From: Isoetes taiwanensis | Lineage: Eukaryota > Streptophyta > Lycopodiopsida > Isoetales > Isoetaceae | DNA length: 64,000 nucleotides | Direction: 5' to 3' | NCBI GenBank assembly: GCA_021234155.1 | Contig: JAJEKV010000054.1 | Span: 8,146,655-8,210,654, forward strand | Part shown: positions 23,491-34,330 of the stretch, one piece after another | Layout of the letters: every line of letters begins with the position of its first letter | Numbering within the stretch: position 1 is the stretch's first letter | Notes under the pieces: generated by a model | The model's database searches: none | Seen by the model: the letters and a program-made list of their open reading frames with translations, nothing else | What the model was told of the DNA's origin: nothing | Position numbers and translations under genes: made by a program

Positions 23491-23886
23491 TATGACGACC
23501 ATACGGACATTATACTCGTATGTACAAAAGATTATACTCGTTGTCAAGTGCGCTACCAATATTTGCTGAAGGTATTCCTTCGCGTCTTTCTCATATGTGG
23601 GACTATCTCCAGGAGGTTCTAGAATATTCTACAACTTAAAGCATGCACGACACTTGGCGCGATCTTGACCATTGGCCTAGATATGTAAGGAAGCACCTCA
23701 TTCTTGTCGAACCATTCTAGTTCAACGCCAGTCTTGAGCCTTCTAAGCATATGTCTCGTGTTCCTGCTTGCCTTCAAGCCATTGTACTCTTGATTCCTGT
23801 TCATATATCAGATTCATTGCCGATCTTGGCATATTTCTTCCGTATTTCTTTGCGTATTTTCCTTGTTCTCGCGTAGGTTCATGACA
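23491..23886 (+). repeat. 5' LTR (TATGACG...CATGACA)
   Basis: The first dinucleotide is TA rather than TG, a point change relative to the 3' LTR (TGTGACGACC). It lacks roughly 90-100 bp that the 3' LTR has, including a tRNA-like segment, and its TATA region reads TATGTAAGG instead of TATATAAGG. Confidence 0.85.
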
Positions 23887-23999
23887 GTTTGAACCGGAAT
23901 CCCTTACCGATTCTTGCCTGCTCTGATCCTAAGGATTTCTTTATCCATATTGGGCGATTCCCGTCTCTATAGAGGAGGTTTCATCCTTATTACAGCAGG

Positions 24000-24860
24000 T
24001 CCAGCAACTTATTCAAGTATGCCAGCAGTTGCAGTTGGATAATAAGGAGCTCCAGGAATGGCTAGCTTCTCATAAGTCAGCCTCTAGCTCCGGGAGGAGG
24101 TCATCGAAACCTAAGATCAGCCTGCCAGAAAAATTTGATGGCACTAGATCCAAGCTCTGAGGTTTTTTGAACCAGATTCGTCTTGTTATTCAGCTCCACC
24201 CTCACAGGTATCCTACAGATCGAGAGCAGGTCGAACTAGTTGGCTCTCTTCTTTCTGGGTCAGCCTTGAGTTGATTTGCCCCCTGCTGGAGAAAGGGGCT
24301 CCAGAGTTGCAAAATTTTGCTTTATTCACTGCAGAGCTCGAGGCATGCTTTGGAGACACCGATCGTCAGCGCACAGCAGTCACAAAACTTTGCAATCTAA
24401 GGCAAGGCTCTCGTCCAGCTTCAGTATATGCATCAAAATTTTGTCAAATTGCGGTAGATACTGCCTGGGATGATGTTGCACTTCAGATTACTTCCGAAGG
24501 GGGTTACATGAGGATGTCCAAGATATGTTGTTGTCTATGGAGGACCCTCAAACTTTGGAAGAAGCCATCAGATTTGCGGTTCAATGTGATAATCGGCTCT
24601 TCGAACGCAGGCAGGAGAGATGTAGTCAGGTCTTCCCAATCACACAAGTACCTATAGCTACGCCTTCCTCGGTTTCATCTGTAGAATCCAATAGGTCCAG
24701 ACCTAAGCCTATGCAGATTGATCGAGTAGTCCGAGGACCTTTATCTGCCGCCGAGAAGCAACATTGGAGAGAGGCTAATCTTTGCCTCTACTGTGGAGGA
24801 GCTGGTCATATTGCTCGTGGATGCCCTGTGAAGCGCCCAAATCAGTCAAAAAATCGTTCG
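24000..24860 (+). pseudogene. Chromovirus gag with zinc knuckle
   Basis: Gag begins with a Gln/Leu-rich helical segment and KISLPEKFDGT, a conserved start of the capsid region in this group. It continues through ELEACFGDTDRQRTA and VYASKFCQIAVDTAWDD, and ends in a CCHC zinc knuckle CLYCGGAGHIARGC near 24785-24826. In-frame stops near 24160 and 24270 and a frameshift near 24500 interrupt it. It would form the virus-like particle and bind element RNA. Confidence 0.75.
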
Positions 24861-24869
24861 AGCCCCGTT

Positions 24870-27800
24870 CGAGTAGTAGGAGTCTCTCGACGGTTGCCTG
24901 ACATTCCTTCAACTCCTCCCACATGTGACGAAGGTTTTATTTCCTGGGACAAAGTCAGTAAAGAATTTTTTATCTCTATTTCATTGGAGTCGGAGGATGG
25001 GAGGATAGAGACGATGGCGCAACTTGATTGTGGTGCGAATGCCTGCTTTATAGATAGTATGTTCGCTACTAAGCACGCCATTCCTAGAAGTAAAGTCGAG
25101 CATCCTAGCTCTGTTAATGTGATTGATGGGCGTGAAATCTCTTCAGGCGCAGTCACAGAATGTACTGCACCTCTTCATGTTTTGTTCGAGAGAGCTTCTT
25201 GTAGCATTTCCTTCAATCTCATTGCTAGCCTACATGCTCCAGTAGTCTTGGGTCTGCCCTGGCTCGAGCTACATAACCCACAGATTGATTGGCGTACTAG
25301 ATCCTTTCGGTTTGCTGGTTCGAGATCGAGTTCTAGTTCATCTGTATTTCAGGCCTCTGCACCAATATCTATTTCAGTCCATACAGTATCATGGGCTCCT
25401 GATTCTGTTCTTTCTATTCCTGTTTTTGCTCCACGTCCCAATTTGGCTCTTGTCTCTGCTCTAGTTGATGCCCCAGCTCCAATTCTTGTTCCAGTTCCTG
25501 CTTCAGTTCCTGTCCCAATTGCTCCTACTTCTGCTCCTGTTCCTGCTCTCGCTCATGTTCTTGATCCTGCTTCTGTCGAGGCTTCTTCGTGTCCTCAGCT
25601 CCGTATCTCGAAGATCTCTCTTCACAAGTTTATTAGGTCTGGTAGGCAAGATCCCAGATCATCATTTCCAATTCAAGTCCATCCTTCGACTACCTCTGCT
25701 TCAGAAATGTTTGCTCCTGTCCTTCCTGATAAGTACAAGGATTTTGGCGATGTTTTTAATAAAGTCAAAGCCAGCAAGCTTCCGGAGCATCGTCCTTATG
25801 ACTGCCCCATTGATCTTCAGCCAGGGACGACCCCGTCATTTGGCCCTATCTATGGCTTGTCGCCAACAGAATTGGAGACTTTGCGGACTTATATCGAGGA
25901 GAATCTTGCAATTGGGTTTATTCGACATTCTCAGTCACCCGCAGCATCTTCTTTGTTTCCAAGAAGGATGGTTCTTTGCGATTGGTTGTGGATTATCGTG
26001 GCCTCAACAAGATCACTGTGCGTAGTCGGTATCCTCTCCCTCTGATTCCAGAGTTACTTGAGCGGCTACAAGGTGCACGATACTTCACGAAAATTGATCT
26101 TCGTGGTGCCTATAATCTTATCCGCATCAGGGAAGGTGATGAGTGGAAGACAGCCTTTCAAACTCGGTATGGTCATTATGAGTATACCGTCATGCCTTTC
26201 GGCCTTACTAATGCTCAACGGTCTTTCAGCACATGGCTAACGATGTTTTTCGGGAGTTGTTGGATCTTTTTGTTATCGTCTATCTAGATGATATTCTGGT
26301 TTATTCGAAGACTTTGGAGGAGCATGAAGAACATGTTAGGAAGGTCCTTCAGAAGCTACGGGAACATGGACTTTATGCCAAGCTGGAGAAGTGTCAGCTC
26401 GAGTAGGACAATGTCGAGTTTCTGGGCTATTGCATCACGTCTCAGGGTGTTACCATGGATCTAGAGAAGGTCAGCACAGTTCTTGATTGGGAAACACCTT
26501 CCTCGGTTAAAGATATACAATGCTTCTTGGGGTTTGCCAATTTTTATCGCCGCTTCATCAAGGACTATTCGAAGATCGTCTTGCCTTTGACACATCTCAC
26601 CAGGAAGGATGTTCCTTTTAAGTGGACAATTGAAGCAGAATCATCATTCATCACTCTGAAGCATGCTTTTACAGTGGCACCTGTTCTTGCACACCCGGAT
26701 CCTGCGCGTCCCTATATTCTCGAAGCTGATGCATCTGATTTTGCTCTTGGAAGCATCTTGTCACAAGAGGGGGATGACCATGAGCTGCACTCGATCGCCT
26801 ATCATTCCCGAAAGTTCCAGGCTGCATAAATCAATCCTAAATCAACTATCCTATTTACGACAAGGAACTTTTGGCAATTGTTGATTCTTTTCAGGAGTGG
26901 CGACGATTTTTTGAGGGTTCTCCTCATAAGGTGACTGTGTATACGGACCATCGCAGTCTGGAGTATTTTCAGTCTGCCCGAGTTCTTAATCGTCATCAGG
27001 CTCGGTGGCATACACAGGTGCTATCCCGCTTTGATCTCATCATCAAATTTCGGCCTGGCACGCTTCAAGGGAAACCAGATGCTCTTTCTCGCAGATCTTA
27101 TTTTGAACCTAAGGCGGGGGAGCCAGCATTTGATCAGCCATCACAGGTTATTCTAGGACCTGATCGTTTACAGCTCATGGCCATCACTTTGTTCGAGAGA
27201 CCTCATGATACATCCTTGTTGGAGTCTGTTCGAGCATCTCTTCCTTCTGATCCATTGGCGCAGGACATAATATCACAGCTTGGCTCAGCATCATCTTCCC
27301 GACAATTGAGGTTGGACTATGATCATTTTGAGGTCCGAGATGGACTTCTATTTCATGATGGATTCCTGTATATTCCGGATGGTGCCCCTCGACTTCAAGT
27401 TCTGCAATCCTGTCATGATTCTCCTCTTGCCGGCCATTTTGGCATTGCCAAGACTCTGGAACTTATTGCTCGAGATTATTGGTGGCCAGGTCTATGCTGC
27501 ACTGTTGAGACTTTTGTACGCGCTCATGTGATATTTGCTGTCGTGCAAAGGCTTCCAAGCACCGCCCACATGGCCTGCTTCAGCCTTTACCAGTCCCAGC
27601 CGGTCCTTGGAAGAGTATTTCGGTGGATTTTATTGTCGAGCTTCCATCCTCCCAGGGCCATGACGCCATCCTTGTTGTTGTTGACCGTTTTTCCAAGATG
27701 GCACATTTCATTCCTTGCAGCAATTCTATCTCCAGTGAAGCCACAACAGTTCTCTTGCTTCGAGAGGTGGTTCGACTCCATGGCTTACCAGATAACATTG

Positions 27801-28300
27801 TCATTGATCGCGGCCCTCAGTTTGTTGCTAGCTTTTGGAAGCATCTATTGCAACTCTTGCATGTGGAACGTTCGCTCTCTTCCGGACATCACCCAAAGAC
27901 CAATGGGCAGGTGGAGCACACTAATCAAACACTTGAGCAGTATTTGCGATGCTTCATTAATTATCAGCAGCATCCCCTGTGGTCTTTCATTGCTCCTGGA
28001 TATGACTCAGTCAATCCCAGTGCCAAGGACAGGCTCGAGAAGCTCCGCATGCTTCAGGATGATCTTCAGCACCATCTCCTCTAGGTCCAAGCACGTTGTC
28101 GTTATCATGCAGATCAGCACCGTCAGGACACTCCTCGTTTTGCTGTTGGTGATCTTGTTTGGCTCTTGCGTCGGGATTTGCCGACAACTCGCCCTTGTAA
28201 CAAGCTCGACTACCGGCACTTAGGTCCTGTCCCTATCGGATCATTGAACGAGTTGGTGATGCTGCTTTCTGTCTTGAGCTTCCGCCATCAGTTCGACTTC
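24870..28300 (+). pseudogene. Chromovirus pol: protease, RT, RNase H, integrase
   Basis: The protease core reads AQLDCGANACFID near 25020; Cys replaces the usual Ser/Thr of the D-S/T-G site. A Pro/Val/Ala-rich linker (25320-25600) precedes [15 protein letters not shown] from 25979, [23 protein letters not shown] and [11 protein letters not shown] near 26280. A TAG follows at 26404. RNase H follows with DASDFALGSILSQEGDDHE, a TAA at 26827, then VYTDHRSLEYF. Integrase has HDSPLAGHFG plus a Cys pair (near 27415-27550), DFIVELP and VIDRGPQFVASFW as the two Asp residues, and GQVEHTNQTLEQYL for the Glu. The catalytic residues survive but frameshifts (about 25975, 26830, 27540, 28085) break the frame. 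Confidence 0.85.
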
Positions 28301-28635
28301 ACCCAGTGTTCCATGTGTCTTTGTTGGAATCCTATATAGTGAATCCATTTCTAGATCGAGTACCTCCACCTCCACCACCAGTCGAGATTGATGATCATGA
28401 GGAGTTCGAGGTTCGAGAGATTCTGGACTCCAAGTTTCTTCGTCGACGATTGTATTACTTTGTCGATTGGAAAGGTTACTCGCCAAGTGATAGAACCTGG
28501 GAGCCTGCCGAGAATCTGACTAATGCACCTGACAAAATTGCGGAGTTTCACCGACGTTACCCGAACAAGCCAAATTTGAGTACTCTGGCCCCAGCTCCGA
28601 GGACTCGTCGCGGTCGTAGGAGGGAGATGGTGTGA
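28300..28635 (+). CDS. C-terminal chromodomain of the chromovirus
   Basis: The open frame from about 28306 to 28635 shows FHVSLLESYI (end of the GPY/F module) followed by a chromodomain: EIDDHEEFEVREILDSKF, YYFVDWKGYSPSDRTWEP and ENLTNAPDKIAEFHRRYP. The aromatic residues (Phe/Tyr, Trp in DWKGY, Trp in RTWEP) that bind methyl-lysine are present. Chromodomains of this kind direct integration toward marked chromatin. This part alone is intact; the upstream pol is broken. Confidence 0.85.
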   Translation, partial: HPVFHVSLLESYIVNPFLDRVPPPPPPVEIDDHEEFEVREILDSKFLRRRLYYFVDWKGYSPSDRTWEPAENLTNAPDKIAEFHRRYPNKPNLSTLAPAPRTRRGRRREMV

Positions 28636-29134
28636 CGACCATACGAATATTCGTTTGTACGAACATTATACTCGTATGTACAAAAGATGGTCATCACACG
28701 GATGCAAAAGGGTAGTTGCACAAGACAGGGTTTGAACTCGCAACCTTCCAGTTGCCAGTCACACACCCTTGCCAAGTGCACTACCAATAGTTGTTGAAGA
28801 CATTCCTTCACGTCTTCCTCATATGAAGGCATTTCAGGAGGTTCCAGAATATTCTAGAACCTAAATGCATGCGCGACACTTGGCACGATCTCATCCATTG
28901 GAGTGGCACGATCCTGACCGTTGGCCTAGATATATAAGGAAGCACCTCCTTCTTGTCGAACCATTCCAGTTCAATGCCAGTCTTGAGCATTCTAGGCATC
29001 TGTCTCGTATTCTTGGTTGCCTTCGGGCCATTGTACTCTTGATTCCTGTTCATATATTAGATTTTTTGCCAATCTTGGCGTATTTCTTCCATATTTCTTG
29101 CGTATTTTCCTTGTTCTCGCGTCGATTCATGACA
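28631..29134 (+). repeat. 3' LTR (TGTGACGACC...CATGACA)
   Basis: 504 bp, versus 396 bp for the 5' LTR. Contains TATATAAGG at 28931-28938, a likely promoter box, and a tRNA-like segment at about 28711-28787. Confidence 0.9.
28711..28787 (-). other. tRNA-like (pol III A/B box) segment inside 3' LTR
   Basis: Read on the minus strand, TAGTGCACTTGG fits the A-box pattern TRGYNNANNNGG, and about 35 nt later GAGTTCAAACC fits the B box. The 5' LTR lacks this segment. It cannot be folded into a full tRNA with confidence; a SINE-like insertion or an old tRNA-derived piece is likely. Confidence 0.4.
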
Positions 29135-29139
29135 CAATC

Positions 29140-30780
29140 AACATATATTTTCTATAACATTTGAGTTTGCTATCACCTCACAAACCCAAATGAGCAAGAT
29201 CTGCCACATGAAATTGAGACAAAATCGCATTTTCTGCAAACAAACCCAGAGCAGCAACTTGGAACTTACCATTCGAGCAAAGTATATCGCCACGAAAAAG
29301 AAATTGTGGCGACCATGAGAGCCATAGTTTTGCAAAAAAATATTTAAACTCGGATAAGAAGATATTTGAACTCGGGATGCAAGACTTGTTGTGCATTAAC
29401 TCAGATTATAATAGAACCTACCCTGTTAAAACCGAAATAATCAGCTTACCTCTAGTGTGGCCTTTAGTATCGGACCCACCGGCCATCCAAGCCATGCTAA
29501 GGCTTTAAGGAAACTTTGCAGACTTGCTCAGTGTATATAGGGATAGAAGCTTAAGATTAATAATAATGAGCTTACAGCTATATAATAATATATAGGGATA
29601 GAATAATGAGCCAAACACTGTACTGGTCTGGACTTAATTTAAGAAACCCATTTTATTCATCAGAAAACAGATATATCATAAGACAAGTTTCACACATGCG
29701 TTTTACATGATGGTTTTCGTGGAAGTAGAAGAAATTCGGGCCACAACTCATGAATTTGCATGTAACAAAAAAGATGCCCTTGCTTTTTTTGCCAGCCAGC
29801 AAAATCACATAATGTATTTCTCGGATCCACATAATGTACTTTGCCAAGGCCCTTGAGTTGGCTCTATTCCACTATTTCTGAAAGCTATGATAAGACAGGG
29901 TCGTATTTTCGAGCCAAACCATAGCAAAAATATATGGCAGATGAGATGCTTACCTGATGTTTACATAACTTTGCCACAGCCTCCGTCTATAGCTCACATC
30001 TCAAAGTGCAAAGTAGTAATAAAGATTTTGGGCTTCCCGAACCAAATAAATCTTTCCATAACATCCGGACAAAACACAGCCGGCCATGGGAAGCCGAGTT
30101 AACAGACGCCGACCAAAACCCTTGCAATAGTTACCCAAAATGAAGCAAGAAAGAAGTCTGACCCGATCTGTTGGGAAATCTAGGCTTAGCAAGATATACC
30201 GCGAGTAAGGCCCTGTATACCCGAAGTTTCGTTAAATAATCAAGCCTTCAAAGGTCCTGTTGAACGAGCCAGAAAAAATGCGCCAGAAGCTCTGCGTAAC
30301 GATCCCCTGTTACCATGGCCATAGCTCGCCTGCCCAATGAGCAGTGGCCGCAAGCTTACGTTTCCATATCCAGAGCTTCAATCCCCTATGTAGGGCAGAC
30401 AAATTCGAACCAAGTAAATACGAAAATGCTAAAACCATTGATTTGAGAAATTTCGTTTACCTCCCTCCCCGTTTTTCCCCCACGTCCCATAATAACGACA
30501 CATCATCATAAATGTATATTCCCACTAAATGGGCTAGGGCGCACGTGATCAAGCACATTTGACGGCTGAGATCAACCCAATGTAATGGGCACCATTAATT
30601 CCCTTGCCGCCTCACTATACGGGCAATTAAATATGTGGTCGATGCCCAAAAGAATCCCAATTCTTTTCTTTCTTTTTGCTTTTAGATTTCTCCTCTTTTT
30701 TTAAGGCCTATACCACGTCACAAAAAGGTTCTTGCCACCTCATCATCATTAGAGTTTTTTTGAGGTCAAATAAGGGCCTT
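29140..30780. other. No recognisable gene
   Basis: AT-rich DNA with only short ORFs. ATATAGGGATAGAA occurs twice (near 29536 and 29591), a small local duplication. Nothing else supportable. Confidence 0.5.
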
Positions 30781-30819
30781 GTAAGAGTATATTGGGGGGG
30801 CTGCCACGTAGGATCTCGA

Positions 30820-30902
30820 ACCTACCTTTCCCCCCTCCATACCTAACTTTCACTCTCCCCTAACCTAACTTCCCCCCCTCCGAACCTAACCTCGTACCTA
30901 AC
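30820..30902 (+). promoter_or_regulatory. Cluster of AC-type (MYB-binding) elements
   Basis: One ACCTACC (30820-30826) and four ACCTAAC copies (30841-30847, 30863-30869, 30884-30890, 30896-30902), separated by C-rich spacers. ACCTACC and ACCTAAC are the AC-I and AC-III elements bound by many plant R2R3-MYBs. No downstream gene is clear, so the cluster could equally be a simple repeat. Confidence 0.3.
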
Positions 30903-31066
30903 TTTGCAATCATTATTTCCTAACGACCAAAAAATTTAATGATTACATCTAAGATTTTCCTTTTCCCACCATCGAGCTTCAGTGCCATCGAGCTTGCCAT
31001 CGTGCCATCGAGCGCCAACGACCTTGCCATCGCGCCCAAGCATTGTTTGAATTCGAATTATGGCGG

Positions 31067-31106
31067 ATTCTTGCCAGCAAATTTTGCTCTGTTTGTTGGC
31101 AAGAAT
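31067..31106. repeat. Perfect 10 bp inverted repeat
   Basis: ATTCTTGCCA at 31067-31076 and its complement TGGCAAGAAT at 31097-31106, with a 20 nt loop. Function unknown. Confidence 0.5.
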
Positions 31107-31211
31107 CTTCCTAATTCTAAGCTCCGCTTCGGTTCTCGGTCTTTTGCAACGTCAATGGCAAAGGTATTTGGTTTCCAAGTTGTCATTGCATTCCTTTGAG
31201 TGTTCTTGGTT

Positions 31212-32033
31212 CTAATACTTCTGTTTCAGGATCAAACTAATTCCGAGGATCAATTTAGAGTGTAATTGCCAAAAGGATGCCTGCCTTACAGGAATAAGTT
31301 CACTTGGAAGCAACCAATAGATGAAGATGCATTGCGAGCTTTTGGAGCTATGAATATAGACCTCTGGGCTAAAGGCCAACTTCTCAGAGACCTCCTCTTC
31401 CAATACCTCCTCATTCTCCTCGTTTTCCAGTAGGAGCTTCTTTTCTGCAGGATCTATTTGCTCATCTACTGGTGAGGCAGGACATTCTATCTGAGCGACC
31501 TCCACACTTGAAGAACCGGCATCTAATTTGACTATTGTAAATCATATATGTGTTGAACATAATATCTACGCTGTAAAAACTTTCTTTGCCTTTTTTCCTG
31601 CACAGTTCTGCAGGTAGTCTCCTCAAAAACCTCCTAATTCGGTCTTGATCAGCCTTCAGAAATATCTTAATTAAAGCTTGCATGCTCAGTAAAGGCAAAT
31701 CAGTCACATAACATGGTTTCAGGTCAGGTCCAGCTCTAGCCATGAAGCTATGAAGAATGCCCCCATATGCAACCTGTTACACTCTACCATAACGTCTACT
31801 GTCAGGCAAAAATTATTGTATACAGTAGTTGCATCAACTAGCTCCTCTATCTCCTCCTCAAACTCTTCTGGATGCTTCTGACGAAAATTCCATTCTTTCT
31901 CTACTATATTATCATACCATGTGCTAAACAACTCCCATGCCTTATCTGATTTACTCTTTACCATTCTCGTTGAGCAACACCTTGATTTGTGATAGTTTGA
32001 AGGTGAGTGCCTTAGTAGCAGCTTGATATGCAA
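31212..32033 (-). CDS. Candidate unknown gene, exon-like pieces
   Basis: Three minus-strand open frames overlap in tandem and have protein-like composition. 32033-31719 has WELFSTWYDNIVEKEW and an acidic EEFEEEIEELVDA. 31743-31462 has LPLLSMQALIKIFL and DRIRRFLRRLPAELCRKKGK. 31505-31212 is acidic (LLLENEENEEVLEEEVSE). A potential 3' splice site (TGTAACAG/GT) near 31766 could join the first two. I do not recognise the family. Alternatives are a decayed host gene or an unclassified transposon protein. The shifts of frame within 240 nt argue for decay or very short introns. Confidence 0.3.
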
Positions 32034-32040
32034 GAGTGAC

Positions 32041-32190
32041 TAACACCGTAGCTACGGTGCGAAAATAACGTTTCCATATTTTATGTTATACACAATTTCG
32101 CACCGTGGCTACGGTGCAAAAATAACACTTCCATATTTCATGTTATACACATTTATGCACCGTGGCTACAGTGCAAAAACAACACTTTCT
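32041..32190 (+). repeat. 57 bp tandem array with palindromic core
   Basis: Units begin at 32052, 32109 and 32166 (period exactly 57). Each carries CACCGTAGCTACGGTG or a variant, a perfect 16 bp palindrome in the first copy, followed by GTGCRAAAAYAACRYTT and ATATTTYATGTTATACAC. Confidence 0.85.
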
Positions 32191-32384
32191 TATTTTATAG
32201 CTGCCATACAAGAAGAGGTTCAATTAAGGGGAGGAAGTTAATGAGGATGCTTTCAGTAATTTAGAGCAATGAACATTGATATTTAGGCAATGACAACTCT
32301 TTTTGTTTCATTAAATTTTGAGTAGTGTTTTGTGAATTCAAAAGTAGTCTCTCGTTAGTTATTGTCAAATTGACTATGAAAGAG

Positions 32385-32665
32385 TGGGCACAGTGGTTAC
32401 AGTGCGAAATGCATGTATCCGTCGGGTTGTGGACATGGCAAATTCACACTGTAACTACGCCCCTAAAAAAAAAAGTACGAAAAAAAGGGCACAATGGTTA
32501 CAATGCGAAATGCATGTATTCATTGTGCTGTGGACATGACAACCGTAGCCACGCCCTAAAAAGAAAGAAATAAAGTGTTACATAATAGCCACAGTACGAA
32601 ATGCATGTAACCATTGGTTATGGATATGGCAAATGCGCACTGTAACAACGCTCTTGAGATTGTTA
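32385..32665 (+). repeat. Three tandem units related to CAGTGGTTACAGTGCG
   Basis: Copies near 32390, 32488 and 32580 share (A/T)CAGTGCGAAATGCATGTA, a GTGGACATGGCAA-like middle and ACTGTAACTACGCCC or variants at the end; period about 95 bp. The GTGGTTACAGTGCG core resembles a diverged version of the palindrome in the flanking arrays. Confidence 0.65.
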
Positions 32666-32794
32666 ATGAAATACAGATTTGAATCTACAACCTGTTCATT
32701 AGAAACCTAGAGTCTCAGGCCTCAACCCTAGTGGGTTTCCATGCTGGCATCGGGGTTGGGCCCTTAAGTGATCCCATCAAACCTCTAATGAATT

Positions 32795-32950
32795 TCGCAC
32801 CGTAGCTACGGTGCGAAAACAACACTTCCATATTTTATGTTATACATAATTTCGCCTTTGTGCCTCTGATTGCAAAAAACAACACTTCCTTATTTTATGA
32901 TATTCATATTTTCGCATCGTAGCTACTTTAATTTTTTATGTTACACTGAA
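32795..32950 (+). repeat. Second array with GCACCGTAGCTACGGTGC
   Basis: A perfect 18 bp palindrome GCACCGTAGCTACGGTGC near 32797 followed by AACACTTCCATATTTTATG, then degenerate copies near 32865 and 32925. Same family as 32041-32190. Confidence 0.75.
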
Positions 32951-32959
32951 AGCAAACCT

Positions 32960-34330
32960 TTCCAATCAATATACAATAGATCTCCAATTAATCATCACTT
33001 ATATTTATATTACATAGATTCATATACAGATGCAATATTCGAACCGAACCATGTCTTGACTTATCCGCATTGATAGATTCAGCTCCATCATGAAGTCGAG
33101 CACTCCAACCTTCAAGAAATAGACTATCTAAAAACTATCCACCGATCGCATCGGAATGTAGAACATCTTGAATAAGGCAATGAACAAATCAATTCCTAAA
33201 TTTGTCTTCACATGCCCTTGAGTAAACCTCCCTTCTCCTTCAATGCCGTAAACATTTCGCGGATAACTTACTCCGTGCTAGTAAGAGAAGTGGCATCCGT
33301 GATGCCCGCAGATAGCTCGGACAGAATTTTGGACAATGGAAGCTCAATAAGCTTGGATTTTCGTGGAGAGTATTCATACCTCCGTAACCATATACCCCTT
33401 TTTTCGTGGAGCTGCACTAGTATGCTACCTTCGAACAACAAGGAGCCCATATCTTGGTGAAAGCAATGGAATACACTATCGCGGAAGAGACGTGTTCTAC
33501 ACATCGATATACACAAACCCTGAGAGAATAGGAATGAACGGATAAGTAATCGAACTAATTTAGATATGGATTGCATAGAAGTACATACTTACAATTTGCT
33601 TCTAACTGTGGGAAAGTTCTTCGCTTGCTTATTTTTTTCTTTTGCCATATTTGTTGGAGTGTATACATGACTCACTTGTACAAATATCTCTTTGCCCGAT
33701 CAAAACCGACCACCAAAGCCTTCCCTTCCAATGCGCAGAAACATCACTTCTCCTCGCATCTTTTGACTCGCTATTCACATCGCATTCCGGGTTGGAGTGT
33801 AACAAAGCTCCGGTCGACACCATTTAAGCTTTCAAAGTCATTTCGATTGTGATAGAGCTTATAGCCCTCTAAAGTCACGTGAATTCAAATTAGAATGTGG
33901 AGCGGAATCGAAATACTAGGAAAGGCTCGGTGATTTTACCTTGACCGAAGCTTTTTTGTGGTCGAAACTCACTTTGGTCGAAGCTATTCCCGAGCAAATC
34001 GAAGTTTCCTTGGCGCGGGCAATCGATCTTCGCGCAAACTTTGTTAAAGAAAATACCTGAGCGGGAAATGAGGGCGGGAGCTAACGGTCATATTTGTTAC
34101 GTGTGTAATCTGACACCCGAAGCTAGAGGCACGGATATTACCGAAGCTACGTGCAGTTGACACCTGGAATGGCGAAACTATGGCTCGGTAAAAAAACTCT
34201 GTACAAGCTCGGCTCCCCATTGGCCGCGAGCATTTATTGCAATCTATATGGTGGCTATATCTGGACCATTCATGCAACACATTCGACGACTCAGATGAAT
34301 TCAAGTTTGACGTCATTATTAAATATTTAT
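32960..34330. other. No confidently recognisable gene
   Basis: A minus-strand ORF at 33268-33576 (about 102 residues, including LVQLHEKRGIWLRRYEY) looks somewhat protein-like but has no motif I can name. The rest is AT-rich without repeats. Confidence 0.35.

Larger units (their letters stand above)
23491..29134 (+). mobile_element. Complete but broken Ty3/gypsy chromovirus
   Basis: A 5.64 kb LTR retrotransposon with 5' LTR 23491-23886, 3' LTR 28631-29134, and 5 bp target duplications CAATC (23486-23490 and 29135-29139). Internal order is gag, protease, RT, RNase H, integrase, chromodomain. A GGAGGGAGATGG polypurine tract abuts the 3' LTR. I cannot identify a tRNA primer binding site after the 5' LTR (it reads GTTTGAACCGG); self-priming as in the Tf1/sushi group is one possibility. 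Multiple stops and frameshifts in gag and pol make it defective. The relic at 8.46-15.05 kb is an older member of the same family. Confidence 0.9.

Noticed and set aside
23887-23910. tRNA primer binding site of the 23.5 kb chromovirus
   Set aside because: The sequence after the LTR does not begin with TGG and matches no tRNA 3' end I know.
30841-30902. Telomere-like repeat (CCTAAC)
   Set aside because: Units are not tandem CCCTAAA and are separated by variable C-rich spacers.
32041-32950. CRISPR-like array
   Set aside because: Period is regular but the spacers are not unique, the repeat is a palindrome within a satellite, and the genome is eukaryotic.
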